The translations under genes and the position numbers were made by a program. A DNA stretch of 8,019 bases from the NCBI GenBank assembly GCA_964511215.1, contig CAZEER010000085.1:1-8019 (forward strand), given 5' to 3'. The notes below the pieces were generated by a model that was not told where the DNA came from, made no database searches, and saw only the letters and a program-made list of their open reading frames with translations. Below, one piece after another: positions 1 through 5,941 of this stretch. This stretch comes from CAZEER01 sp964511215. GTDB lineage: Bacteria > Fidelibacterota > Marinisomatia > Marinisomatales > UBA1611. Numbering within the stretch: the stretch's first letter is position 1; the number at the start of each line of letters is the position of its first letter.

Positions 1-51
1 AGCATCACGTTGCCAACGTGAGGGTCGCGAGTTCGAATCTCGTCTCTCGCT
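1..51 (+). tRNA. tRNA-Gly(GCC), 3' part only
   Basis: The window opens inside the D-arm. The anticodon stem is perfect (5-9 TCACG with 17-21 CGTGA) and holds the loop TTGCCAA, with anticodon GCC at 12-14, which reads glycine codons GGC and GGU. A five-base variable loop (22-26) follows. The T-arm (27-31 with 39-43, one G-U pair) carries the loop TTCGAAT. The 3' acceptor strand is CTCTCGC (44-50) and the discriminator base is T51, as usual for bacterial tRNA-Gly. The next bases are CTT, so CCA is not encoded and must be added by the CCA-adding enzyme. The 5' acceptor strand and most of the D-arm lie outside the window. Confidence 0.93.
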
Positions 52-55
52 CTTT

Positions 56-84
56 AATAGCCCCTTTATGGGGCTATTTTTATT
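56..84 (+). terminator. rho-independent terminator after tRNA-Gly
   Basis: A nine-base-pair stem (AATAGCCCC 56-64 with GGGGCTATT 70-78) encloses the loop TTTAT and runs into a T-rich tail (77-84). It starts five bases after the tRNA, as expected for tRNA transcript ends. Read from the other strand, the same hairpin begins one base after the stop codon of the lipoprotein gene ending at 80. On that side the stem is followed by AAAGAG rather than a T run, so it is a weak intrinsic terminator in that direction. Confidence 0.85.
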
Positions 85-1954
85 CTGAATGTTCTGTTAT
101 TACTAAAACTGGTTGTGCAGTTGCAATATTCCCAGCCTGATCTTCAGCTATCATCTGTATAATATGTTGGGTGCTATCTTCAAGAACCAAAGTGTCCCAA
201 AAATATGTGTATGGTGTATCGGTTGCAGTTAATACCAATTCATCATCAATATAGTACCTTACTTCAGATATTGAATAATTATCTGTAGCAAAACCAGAAA
301 CAGTTACTGTATCACTAACAGTTTGTCCAGATATGGGGGTCAGAATTGAAGCGAATGGTGGAGTTGTGTCATCTTCAGAGTAAGGGTCATTATCTACATT
401 GACGACGATATTATTTTCATAAGTATTACCTTCTAAATCTTCAACAATAATGGCCAAGATATGTTCCTGATCCTCAGTCGCATTAGCAGTATTCCATTCG
501 TAAAGATATGGGTCTTCAGAGTCTGAATATTCTAATATCCCATCAATATAAAATTCGATCGAGGATATTCCTATATTATCTACTGCTGAAGCCTGTATTG
601 TGATAATCCCACTCACTGTTTGTCCTGCATATGGATTTGTAATTGAACCATAAGGAGGAATATCATCAATATTATCAATAAAAATAGTCATTGGCATGGT
701 TTGTGTTTCATTCCCACTAACATCAAATGCCTTTGCAAACCATACATGTTGTGAATTATCAATCTCTTGGAGAGTATTCCAATCATATGAATAAGGATAT
801 GAATTAGCTATGTGTTCCATTGTATAGTCATGATAAAATTCGACTCTATCAATACTATCATTGTCAGTCGCAATAGTCAAAAAACTCACTGTTCCAGAAA
901 CAGTTTGGTCTGATGCAGGCTCATAGATAACAATTGTAGGTGGAGTAAGGTCTGGCTCAGGAATATTGTTAACATGAACCATAATAGGATAGAGTGATGT
1001 CATATTATTTGAAGTATCATAGATGTTGATATTGATTGTGTGGTCTGAGTCTTCGGCTGTGTTGGAGGTATTCCAGGAATAAATATAGGGTTGTACAGAA
1101 TCTGTGCTTGTTGAAATTCCATCAATAATATATTCTACATAATGAACACCAATATTATCAAAGGCATTGATTTCTATATTTACAACACCACTTACCATTG
1201 AACCTGCTGGTGGAGTTATAATAGTGCCTTGTGGTGCTAAAATATCAGGAGCATCTTGATTGTTCACAGTAATATTTATTGGGCCAATGATATTATAATT
1301 TCCTGAAATATCGACGACGTGACCATGTATAGTATTAATATTATCTTCTTCAGCTTCAAGAGTATTCCAGAAATATTGATAATATAGATCAGATTCAGGT
1401 GTATTTTCAAATGTCTTGACACTATCACCATTTATAAAAAGAGTTAAAAAGTCAACCATATCATTATCTTCAGCATGTATCAAAATCTCAACATTCCCAT
1501 TTAATATTTGTCCCGTAGATGGTGTCAAAAAAAGGCCTGAAGGTTTTATATTATCATGGTTATCTATTTGTACTTGAATAGATTCAGAATGATTGTAATT
1601 ACCGGCGGAGTCTTTTACAGTAGCGCGAATATTATAATGGTTGTCTTCTTCATATAATAGAGTGTTCCACTGGTATGTGTAAATATTTTCTTCTGTCATA
1701 TGTATTTGGCTAGTTTGAGACGTTACCTCAACTAGAAGCGAGTCATTTAAAAAAATAGAAACCTTTTCAATTGCAATATTATCAAATGCATATACTGTTA
1801 CAGCTACATTATTTTTTACGATTGATTGATTGGCAGGGTAGGTTACATTAACAATAGGCAATACTGTATCTTCAGAGTCAGGATTATCCAGAGCCACTTT
1901 ATCACAACTGATAAAAATAAAAACAATTATAATTATATTATAAATGATGTTCAT
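80..1954 (-). CDS. lipoprotein with six Ig-like (Big_7-type) repeats, copy B
   Basis: This 624-residue protein is predicted to be an extended envelope or surface lipoprotein; its binding partner is unknown. A hydrophobic N-terminus (residues 3-16) ends in the lipobox FIS-C17, and C17 appears to be the only cysteine. After a short acidic linker the rest is six Ig-like repeats of 94-102 residues (31-132, 133-232, 233-330, 331-428, 429-522, 523-624). Each has an early PP..I..P..GQTVSG strand, an A.DN turn, a VEFYIDG-like strand, a PY.Y.WNT core strand with the conserved Trp, an acidic ED..H turn, a D..GN turn and a closing V.V.N strand. This pattern matches bacterial Ig domain family Big_7 (PF17957). 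There is no enzymatic domain and no sorting domain at the C-terminus. The ATG start lies in an ATGA overlap with the upstream paralogue, implying co-transcription and translational coupling. Adhesion, matrix or polysaccharide binding are possible roles but not shown by the sequence. Confidence 0.9.
   Translation of the reverse strand: MNIIYNIIIIVFIFISCDKVALDNPDSEDTVLPIVNVTYPANQSIVKNNVAVTVYAFDNIAIEKVSIFLNDSLLVEVTSQTSQIHMTEENIYTYQWNTLLYEEDNHYNIRATVKDSAGNYNHSESIQVQIDNHDNIKPSGLFLTPSTGQILNGNVEILIHAEDNDMVDFLTLFINGDSVKTFENTPESDLYYQYFWNTLEAEEDNINTIHGHVVDISGNYNIIGPINITVNNQDAPDILAPQGTIITPPAGSMVSGVVNIEINAFDNIGVHYVEYIIDGISTSTDSVQPYIYSWNTSNTAEDSDHTININIYDTSNNMTSLYPIMVHVNNIPEPDLTPPTIVIYEPASDQTVSGTVSFLTIATDNDSIDRVEFYHDYTMEHIANSYPYSYDWNTLQEIDNSQHVWFAKAFDVSGNETQTMPMTIFIDNIDDIPPYGSITNPYAGQTVSGIITIQASAVDNIGISSIEFYIDGILEYSDSEDPYLYEWNTANATEDQEHILAIIVEDLEGNTYENNIVVNVDNDPYSEDDTTPPFASILTPISGQTVSDTVTVSGFATDNYSISEVRYYIDDELVLTATDTPYTYFWDTLVLEDSTQHIIQMIAEDQAGNIATAQPVLVITEHSE
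83..1864 (-). repeat. six tandem Ig-like protein repeats in copy B
   Basis: In order of translation the repeats are encoded at 1559-1864, 1259-1558, 965-1258, 671-964, 389-670 and 83-388. They are clear in protein sequence (shared WNT/WDT, A.DN and D..GN positions). At DNA level only short stretches recur, such as the codons for EFYIDG and GQTVSG, so the internal duplications are old and well diverged. Confidence 0.88.
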
Positions 1955-3873
1955 TCGTTGTACACAGTGACTAAAATCGGTTGCAGTAGAATAGTATGGT
2001 CTGAATTATCAGATACTGTAGCAGATAATGTGTGTTGACTATCATTCGGCAAACCAGATGTATTCCATGTTACTTGGTATGGGTATTCATTATCTATATC
2101 AATACTCAGCCCATTAATATAGAATTCGACTTCATTGATACCATAATCATCTTGTGCTATAACCGTAAAGTCAACTAACCCACTGACAGTCTGGCCTGAA
2201 ATTGGGTAGGTTATAGCTCCAGTTGGTGGTGTTATATCATTAAAGTAGTTATCAACATATACGACAATTGGTGAAAGATAAAAAAGATTATTTGTTGTAT
2301 CTGCTACTTCACCGCTAATAACATGGTATGAGTCTTCAATCTCTAAGGAAGTGTCCCAGCTATAAGTATAGGGCGTATTTATAATTGTATCTACTGTTGT
2401 ACCATTGATGGCAATTAAAACGTGACTTATTTCTGTATTATCTGTTGCTGCGACTTCAATATTAATTGTTCCATCTAATGTTTGCCCAGGAATTGGACTC
2501 TGTATTTGACCAACAGGGTCTATATTGTCAAAATTATTTATGAAAACTGTTATCGGTGGTGCTAACGTGGAATTGCCATTATTATCATAGGCTACAACTG
2601 CAATGGTATGATCCCAGTCTTCTTCAACTAGCGTAGTGTTCCAGTCGTAATTAAAGGGAGAAGTATCATCCAAGTGTATTTCATCTCCATCTATATAAAA
2701 AACAACATGAGACACTCCACTATTATCATTTGCGGTAGCTTCAATATTTATATTACCAGCCAAAGTTTGCCCTGAAGATGGATAGAGTATCATAATTGAC
2801 GGTGGATCTGTATCTGGATCTTGGTAATTATCGACAAATACGGAAATTGGATTTAAAGGTGTTTCGTTACCTATGGAGTCAATTAAAACCACACTGATAA
2901 CATGTTCTTCATCTTCACTCTCCTGGGTTGTATCCCAGAGAAATGCGTACGGGATTTCATATATTGTTCCAAGGTATGTCCCATCGATAGAAAAAGCTAC
3001 TTCTCCCATCGCAATATTATCATTAGCATTGACAATAACAGGTATCGTACCATTTACAGTAAGTCCCGCTGGTGGACTGACAATTGCCCCGGTAGGAGGA
3101 ACGTAATCATACAGAACTCCATTATCTACAATCACCCCTGTGGGCTCAACTAGTTTAATATTGTTATTCATATCGGTTGCTGTAATACGGATCGAGTGAT
3201 ATCCATCGTCTGCTAAAGAAGTGTTCCAGGTGTATAAATAACCAAGATAATCAAAGGGATTGCCAAATGGATCAATCTCACTAATTAACGTTGGGGTGGG
3301 GCGTACAGCTTCCAGTCTCTCGTCAACGTAAAAATTTACAGATGCTATACTATCGTTATCAGAGGCAATTACAATAATGTCATAGGTACTGCTTAGGGTT
3401 TGTCCTTCAAATGGATTCAATATGAAAGCATCGGGCGGTTCATTATCAAAATTATCAATCTTAACCCTTATAGGTGAAGTCGCATAATTATTCCCTGATA
3501 AATCATATGAAACTATCGATATATATTGATAATGATCTTCCATGTACACACTAATTGAAGAATCACCAGATCCAATTTGTTCAGCAGTATTCCATCTATA
3601 GGTAAATATATTATTTTCATTTGCGCTGGAATCGATATGTGTTATTTGTTGGTTAATAAAAAATTCAACATGTGATATTATATCATTATCAATTGATCTG
3701 GCTTGGATGACTATCTCACCAGAAACTGATTCGCCATCGGATGGAAATAGGATTACAGCCTGCGGAGGAGTACTATCTGATTCAGAATTTTCAACAGGGT
3801 CTTCGCAAGATAAGAAATGAATGATTATTAAATATTGAATTAATAGTATGGATATGTTAAATATTTTTTTCAC
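1951..3873 (-). CDS. lipoprotein with six Ig-like (Big_7-type) repeats, copy A
   Basis: This 640-residue protein is the paralogue of the gene ending at 80 and is transcribed before it. The start is GTG: it gives a proper MKK signal, and in the frame upstream there is a stop nine codons before it with no ATG between. The hydrophobic stretch (residues 4-22) ends in the lipobox FLS-C23, followed by ED; C23 is the only cysteine seen. Six Big_7-type repeats follow (35-141, 142-251, 252-349, 350-447, 448-542, 543-640). The first two are longer, at 107 and 110 residues: repeat 1 has an insertion after its WNT core and repeat 2 has one just before it. The others are 95-98 residues. The gene begins 13 bases after the upstream exported-protein gene and ends in a four-base ATGA overlap with its paralogue. 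Extended, membrane-anchored architecture is inferred from the repeats; the ligand is unknown. Confidence 0.9.
   Translation of the reverse strand: MKKIFNISILLIQYLIIIHFLSCEDPVENSESDSTPPQAVILFPSDGESVSGEIVIQARSIDNDIISHVEFFINQQITHIDSSANENNIFTYRWNTAEQIGSGDSSISVYMEDHYQYISIVSYDLSGNNYATSPIRVKIDNFDNEPPDAFILNPFEGQTLSSTYDIIVIASDNDSIASVNFYVDERLEAVRPTPTLISEIDPFGNPFDYLGYLYTWNTSLADDGYHSIRITATDMNNNIKLVEPTGVIVDNGVLYDYVPPTGAIVSPPAGLTVNGTIPVIVNANDNIAMGEVAFSIDGTYLGTIYEIPYAFLWDTTQESEDEEHVISVVLIDSIGNETPLNPISVFVDNYQDPDTDPPSIMILYPSSGQTLAGNINIEATANDNSGVSHVVFYIDGDEIHLDDTSPFNYDWNTTLVEEDWDHTIAVVAYDNNGNSTLAPPITVFINNFDNIDPVGQIQSPIPGQTLDGTINIEVAATDNTEISHVLIAINGTTVDTIINTPYTYSWDTSLEIEDSYHVISGEVADTTNNLFYLSPIVVYVDNYFNDITPPTGAITYPISGQTVSGLVDFTVIAQDDYGINEVEFYINGLSIDIDNEYPYQVTWNTSGLPNDSQHTLSATVSDNSDHTILLQPILVTVYNE
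1954..3771 (-). repeat. six tandem Ig-like protein repeats in copy A
   Basis: In order of translation the repeats are encoded at 3451-3771, 3121-3450, 2827-3120, 2533-2826, 2248-2532 and 1954-2247. Repeats 3 and 4 are 98 residues each, exactly as in copy B, and repeat 5 is 95 against 94. The last repeat runs to the penultimate codons, so there is no C-terminal module after the array. Confidence 0.88.
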
Positions 3874-3886
3874 TAAAATGATTGAC

Positions 3887-4741
3887 TTATCTTTTTCTCA
3901 TCCAGGTTATAAGTTTTCCACCAAATTTTGTTCTTTCCAATTTATAAACTATACTGTTTAATTGATTTTGAACAAGTTTTTTAAATGAAAAAACATACAT
4001 ATTTCTACCAAAATGTTCTTCCTCATATACTGGAGTAAAATAAAATTTATTTTTATTTCTAATAATATCATATAGCATTGAAGTTAATATAGAAATAGGT
4101 ATTAATGATGTGAAAGATTCATAAGTAACACCAGTCTCTCTTAGACCAACTATTGAAACCATTGGCATTAAATCATCGAATTGAGTCCAAACTTGAGGAA
4201 TCATACGTTTCTCTTTGTCCCAGTCAGAATATATTTCAATTAATGTCATTCCCATGAAAGCAAAAAATGAATAGTAAAATCCTTTTTCTACTGAGCTAGA
4301 TATAATAGAATAATCAGTTTCAATTTTTTCAACGTCAAACATTGAAATAAAATCAGAATTTTCAGGCCCTGTTTTAATAAATATTTCTGGTTCTATCATG
4401 TCTTTATAAAATTTGATATCTATAAATTCAATTGTATCTCCAGAAACAGTAAAGAGTTTGCCTGTACGATTCTCCATACGGCGAACATTTTCTTCAAAGC
4501 TCCAGCTGTAATGAAAAACTCGATTGAGATCATTATATACATAATATAATTTTTTTAGTTTTATAGAGTCCATATCAACAGAATCTTTTTTTATAAAATA
4601 GAGAAAATCGTATCCTATAGAGTCGATGAAGCACTCTGTCGTAATTCCTTTATGATTAACAATCAAATGTTTGACATCTTTATTAACAGATTGTGACCAT
4701 AGAATGGTAAATAAAATGAATATGCTCCAGAAATGTTTCAT
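3887..4741 (-). CDS. exported protein of unknown function, first gene of the Ig-lipoprotein operon
   Basis: I do not recognise a family. The preferred start (ATG at 4739-4741) gives 284 residues beginning with a short signal peptide, MKHFWSIFILFTILWSQ, cleaved near residues 16-17. Starting at 4828 would add 29 residues before the signal sequence and overlap the divergent gene. Residues 24-70 and 96-142 look like two degenerate copies of a beta-rich module of about 45 residues, each pairing a G..T..F/I.I strand with a later I..L/V..I/Y strand, perhaps SH3-like. The second half has hydrophobic stretches near 153-172, 190-200 and 210-227 that could be membrane-associated helices or strands. The C-terminus is basic (WMRKR). 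It lies 13 bases upstream of the first Ig lipoprotein gene, so all three are probably one transcript, and it diverges from the beta-barrel gene at 4765. A role in exporting or anchoring the lipoproteins is only a guess from position. Confidence 0.72.
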   Translation of the reverse strand: MKHFWSIFILFTILWSQSVNKDVKHLIVNHKGITTECFIDSIGYDFLYFIKKDSVDMDSIKLKKLYYVYNDLNRVFHYSWSFEENVRRMENRTGKLFTVSGDTIEFIDIKFYKDMIEPEIFIKTGPENSDFISMFDVEKIETDYSIISSSVEKGFYYSFFAFMGMTLIEIYSDWDKEKRMIPQVWTQFDDLMPMVSIVGLRETGVTYESFTSLIPISILTSMLYDIIRNKNKFYFTPVYEEEHFGRNMYVFSFKKLVQNQLNSIVYKLERTKFGGKLITWMRKR

Positions 4742-4744
4742 GGG

Positions 4745-4757
4745 GGTTAAATTAACC
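4745..4757. promoter_or_regulatory. inverted repeat in the divergent gap (possible operator)
   Basis: GGTTAA-A-TTAACC is a perfect inverted repeat with six-base arms and a one-base centre. It fills the middle of the 23-bp gap between the start codons at 4741 (minus) and 4765 (plus). It overlaps the candidate -10 of the minus-strand operon, so a dimeric repressor bound here could affect both directions. Short palindromes are not rare in AT-rich DNA, so the functional call is tentative. Confidence 0.35.
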
Positions 4758-4776
4758 ACACAATATGAAGAGTCAA
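4749..4776 (-). promoter_or_regulatory. candidate promoter of the Ig-lipoprotein operon
   Basis: On the minus strand TTGACT (4776-4771) is separated by 16 bases from TAATTT (4754-4749), a fair -35 but weak -10 match to the housekeeping consensus. Transcription would begin around 4742, giving an almost leaderless mRNA for the gene starting at 4741. The -35 lies inside the first codons of the divergent gene. No ribosome binding site is seen before the ATG, which fits a leaderless start but also fits phyla that seldom use Shine-Dalgarno sequences. Confidence 0.3.
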
Positions 4777-5475
4777 ATTTATGTATTAACAATCTTTTGC
4801 CTGCTATCGAATAGTTTTGCACAACCAAAATTCAGTTTAGATATTGGGTTTGGTTTTTACGAACCCACACTAACTGGATTTGATGATAATGTCATTGATT
4901 TTCCAAAAAAATCAATAATCAATCGCAATCTTCTTATGAATATAGGTATTTATTATGAATTTTTTTATAATGCCAGAATAGGATACCATTCTTTTATATC
5001 TTTAGATGCTAAAAATAATGTTACACTGGATTCCGGTGGCTCAACAGCAAATTTTCGTCGGTCCATTAACTATCATTGTTTTCCTTTAGAAACCTTTTTC
5101 CGTTGGAGACCAAGGATAGAACTCAATTTTACCTTAACACCAATATGGGGAAGGAGTATTATAACTTTGGAAACAGCATCAGATGACCAATTAGAGGACT
5201 GGGATAATTTAATCAGTAGTTTTGGCGGTATTATTCCAATTGCAAAATTAGAATCTTCAGAGTCAATGGCTAATAACTGGCTTGGTTACGGCAGTATGTT
5301 AGGTGTTCGTTATTACTTAACATCAAGGATGGCGATTGATATTAAGAGTGGCTTTATGAATCATTATTACAATGAAAAATCGTGGAAACTAAAAGGAAGA
5401 AAAGTAACTGGACCTAAAATGAAGATAGATGATTTACCGATATTTTCAATCAAATTTATTTACTCTATACGTTGA
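4765..5475 (+). CDS. predicted outer-membrane beta-barrel protein
   Basis: A 236-residue protein with a clear signal peptide (residues 1-20, ending NSFAQ). The mature part alternates polar and aromatic residues in strands separated by Asn/Asp/Gly-rich turns: FSLDIGFGF, a strand with MNIGIYYEF, ARIGYHSFISLD, a FPLETFFRW turn pair, IELNFTLTPIWG, a WLGYGSMLGVRYYL pair, MAIDIKSGF and a last strand, FSIKFIYSIR. The size and strand spacing fit a small porin-like barrel of eight to ten strands, of the OmpA/OmpW-like or PorT-like general type, but no specific family is recognised. The last strand ends in Arg rather than Phe. The ATG at 4765 is supported by the signal peptide. Its stop overlaps the TTG start of the next gene, so the two are likely co-translated. 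It diverges from the operon of an exported protein and two Ig lipoproteins. Confidence 0.78.
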   Translation: MKSQIYVLTIFCLLSNSFAQPKFSLDIGFGFYEPTLTGFDDNVIDFPKKSIINRNLLMNIGIYYEFFYNARIGYHSFISLDAKNNVTLDSGGSTANFRRSINYHCFPLETFFRWRPRIELNFTLTPIWGRSIITLETASDDQLEDWDNLISSFGGIIPIAKLESSESMANNWLGYGSMLGVRYYLTSRMAIDIKSGFMNHYYNEKSWKLKGRKVTGPKMKIDDLPIFSIKFIYSIR

Positions 5476-5822
5476 AGATTTTATTAATTCTAATTTATAT
5501 GATCTGTACACTGGTCGGGCAAAGTATTGATGGTCAACAGGTTAGCCCATGTGATGATCCATTAGTCAAATTAGCTAATGATAAAGGATTAAAAGCGATT
5601 CCTTTAAAAAATATATTAAAATATAGAAAATTAATTAGAGCGTGTGAAAATGAAGGAAAAACTGAATATGTAAAGAAAATACATGAGAAAGACTGGCACA
5701 GAGACTATAAACGATCTAGAAATATGGCTTCATGGACTTCAACTCATGCTATGTTTGTATTGGTCTCATTTGCATATTATTATGCTGGGAAAATTTTAGC
5801 AACCAAACCAGAATCTTCTTGA
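5472..5822 (+). CDS. small exported or membrane protein of unknown function
   Basis: A 116-residue protein of no family I recognise. The TTG start forms a TTGA overlap with the barrel gene stop; the next ATG (codon 10) would remove most of the signal sequence. Residues 1-17 form a signal peptide or N-terminal membrane segment ending VGQ. Residues 18-84 are soluble and mostly charged, with two cysteines, C27 and C58, that could form a disulphide in the periplasm, and a basic helix (KIHEKDWHRDYKRSR). Residues 86-110 are hydrophobic and aromatic (FVLVSFAYYYAG) and look like a transmembrane helix, so the product is probably tethered to a membrane with its middle part in the periplasm. Coupling to the barrel gene suggests the two work together. 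Confidence 0.75.
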   Translation: MKILLILIYMICTLVGQSIDGQQVSPCDDPLVKLANDKGLKAIPLKNILKYRKLIRACENEGKTEYVKKIHEKDWHRDYKRSRNMASWTSTHAMFVLVSFAYYYAGKILATKPESS

Positions 5823-5941
5823 GATATTATTGATCTTATTCAGAAATTTTTCTTTTGAGATTTTTATTATCCTTATCAAATACTAAGTTTTGATCTATAT
5901 ATAATTAATAACTTTTTAACTTTTAACAAAGAAACAACCAT
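5823..5941. other. 119-bp AT-rich intergenic region
   Basis: This is the only sizeable gap between genes in the window. It separates the barrel pair from the Yej-type transport operon. No convincing GC-containing hairpin, small gene or structured RNA is visible. The downstream half probably carries the transport operon promoter. Confidence 0.6.
5900..5905 (+). promoter_or_regulatory. candidate -10 element of the Yej-type operon
   Basis: TATAAT matches the housekeeping -10 consensus exactly and sits 36 bases before the ATG at 5942. There is no good -35 at 16-18 bases upstream, and the surrounding DNA is so AT-rich that a chance match is quite possible. Just before the ATG there is only a weak purine run (AAAGAAAC), not a clear Shine-Dalgarno. 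Confidence 0.28.

Noticed and set aside
1826..3153. Plus-strand open frames at 1826-2038, 2873-3106 and 2902-3153
   Set aside because: They are antisense to the Ig-repeat genes, show no domain or signal features, and owe their length to the biased composition of the repeats.
83..3771. CRISPR-like or DNA-level tandem repeat array
   Set aside because: The periodicity of about 290-330 bases comes from diverged protein domains; there are no near-identical short repeats with unique spacers.
80..3873. The two Ig lipoproteins as one gene split by a frameshift
   Set aside because: The second gene has its own hydrophobic signal and lipobox cysteine right after the ATGA overlap, and the repeats align as two complete sets of six.
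4742..4828. Longer start for the exported protein gene (ATG at 4828, 29 extra residues)
   Set aside because: The extra residues precede a normal signal peptide, would bury it inside the protein, and would overlap the start of the divergent beta-barrel gene.
5842..5870. Possible terminator after the small membrane protein gene
   Set aside because: The only pairing is a five-base AGAAA/TTTCT stem with a two-base loop and a single G-C pair region; too weak to call despite nearby T runs.
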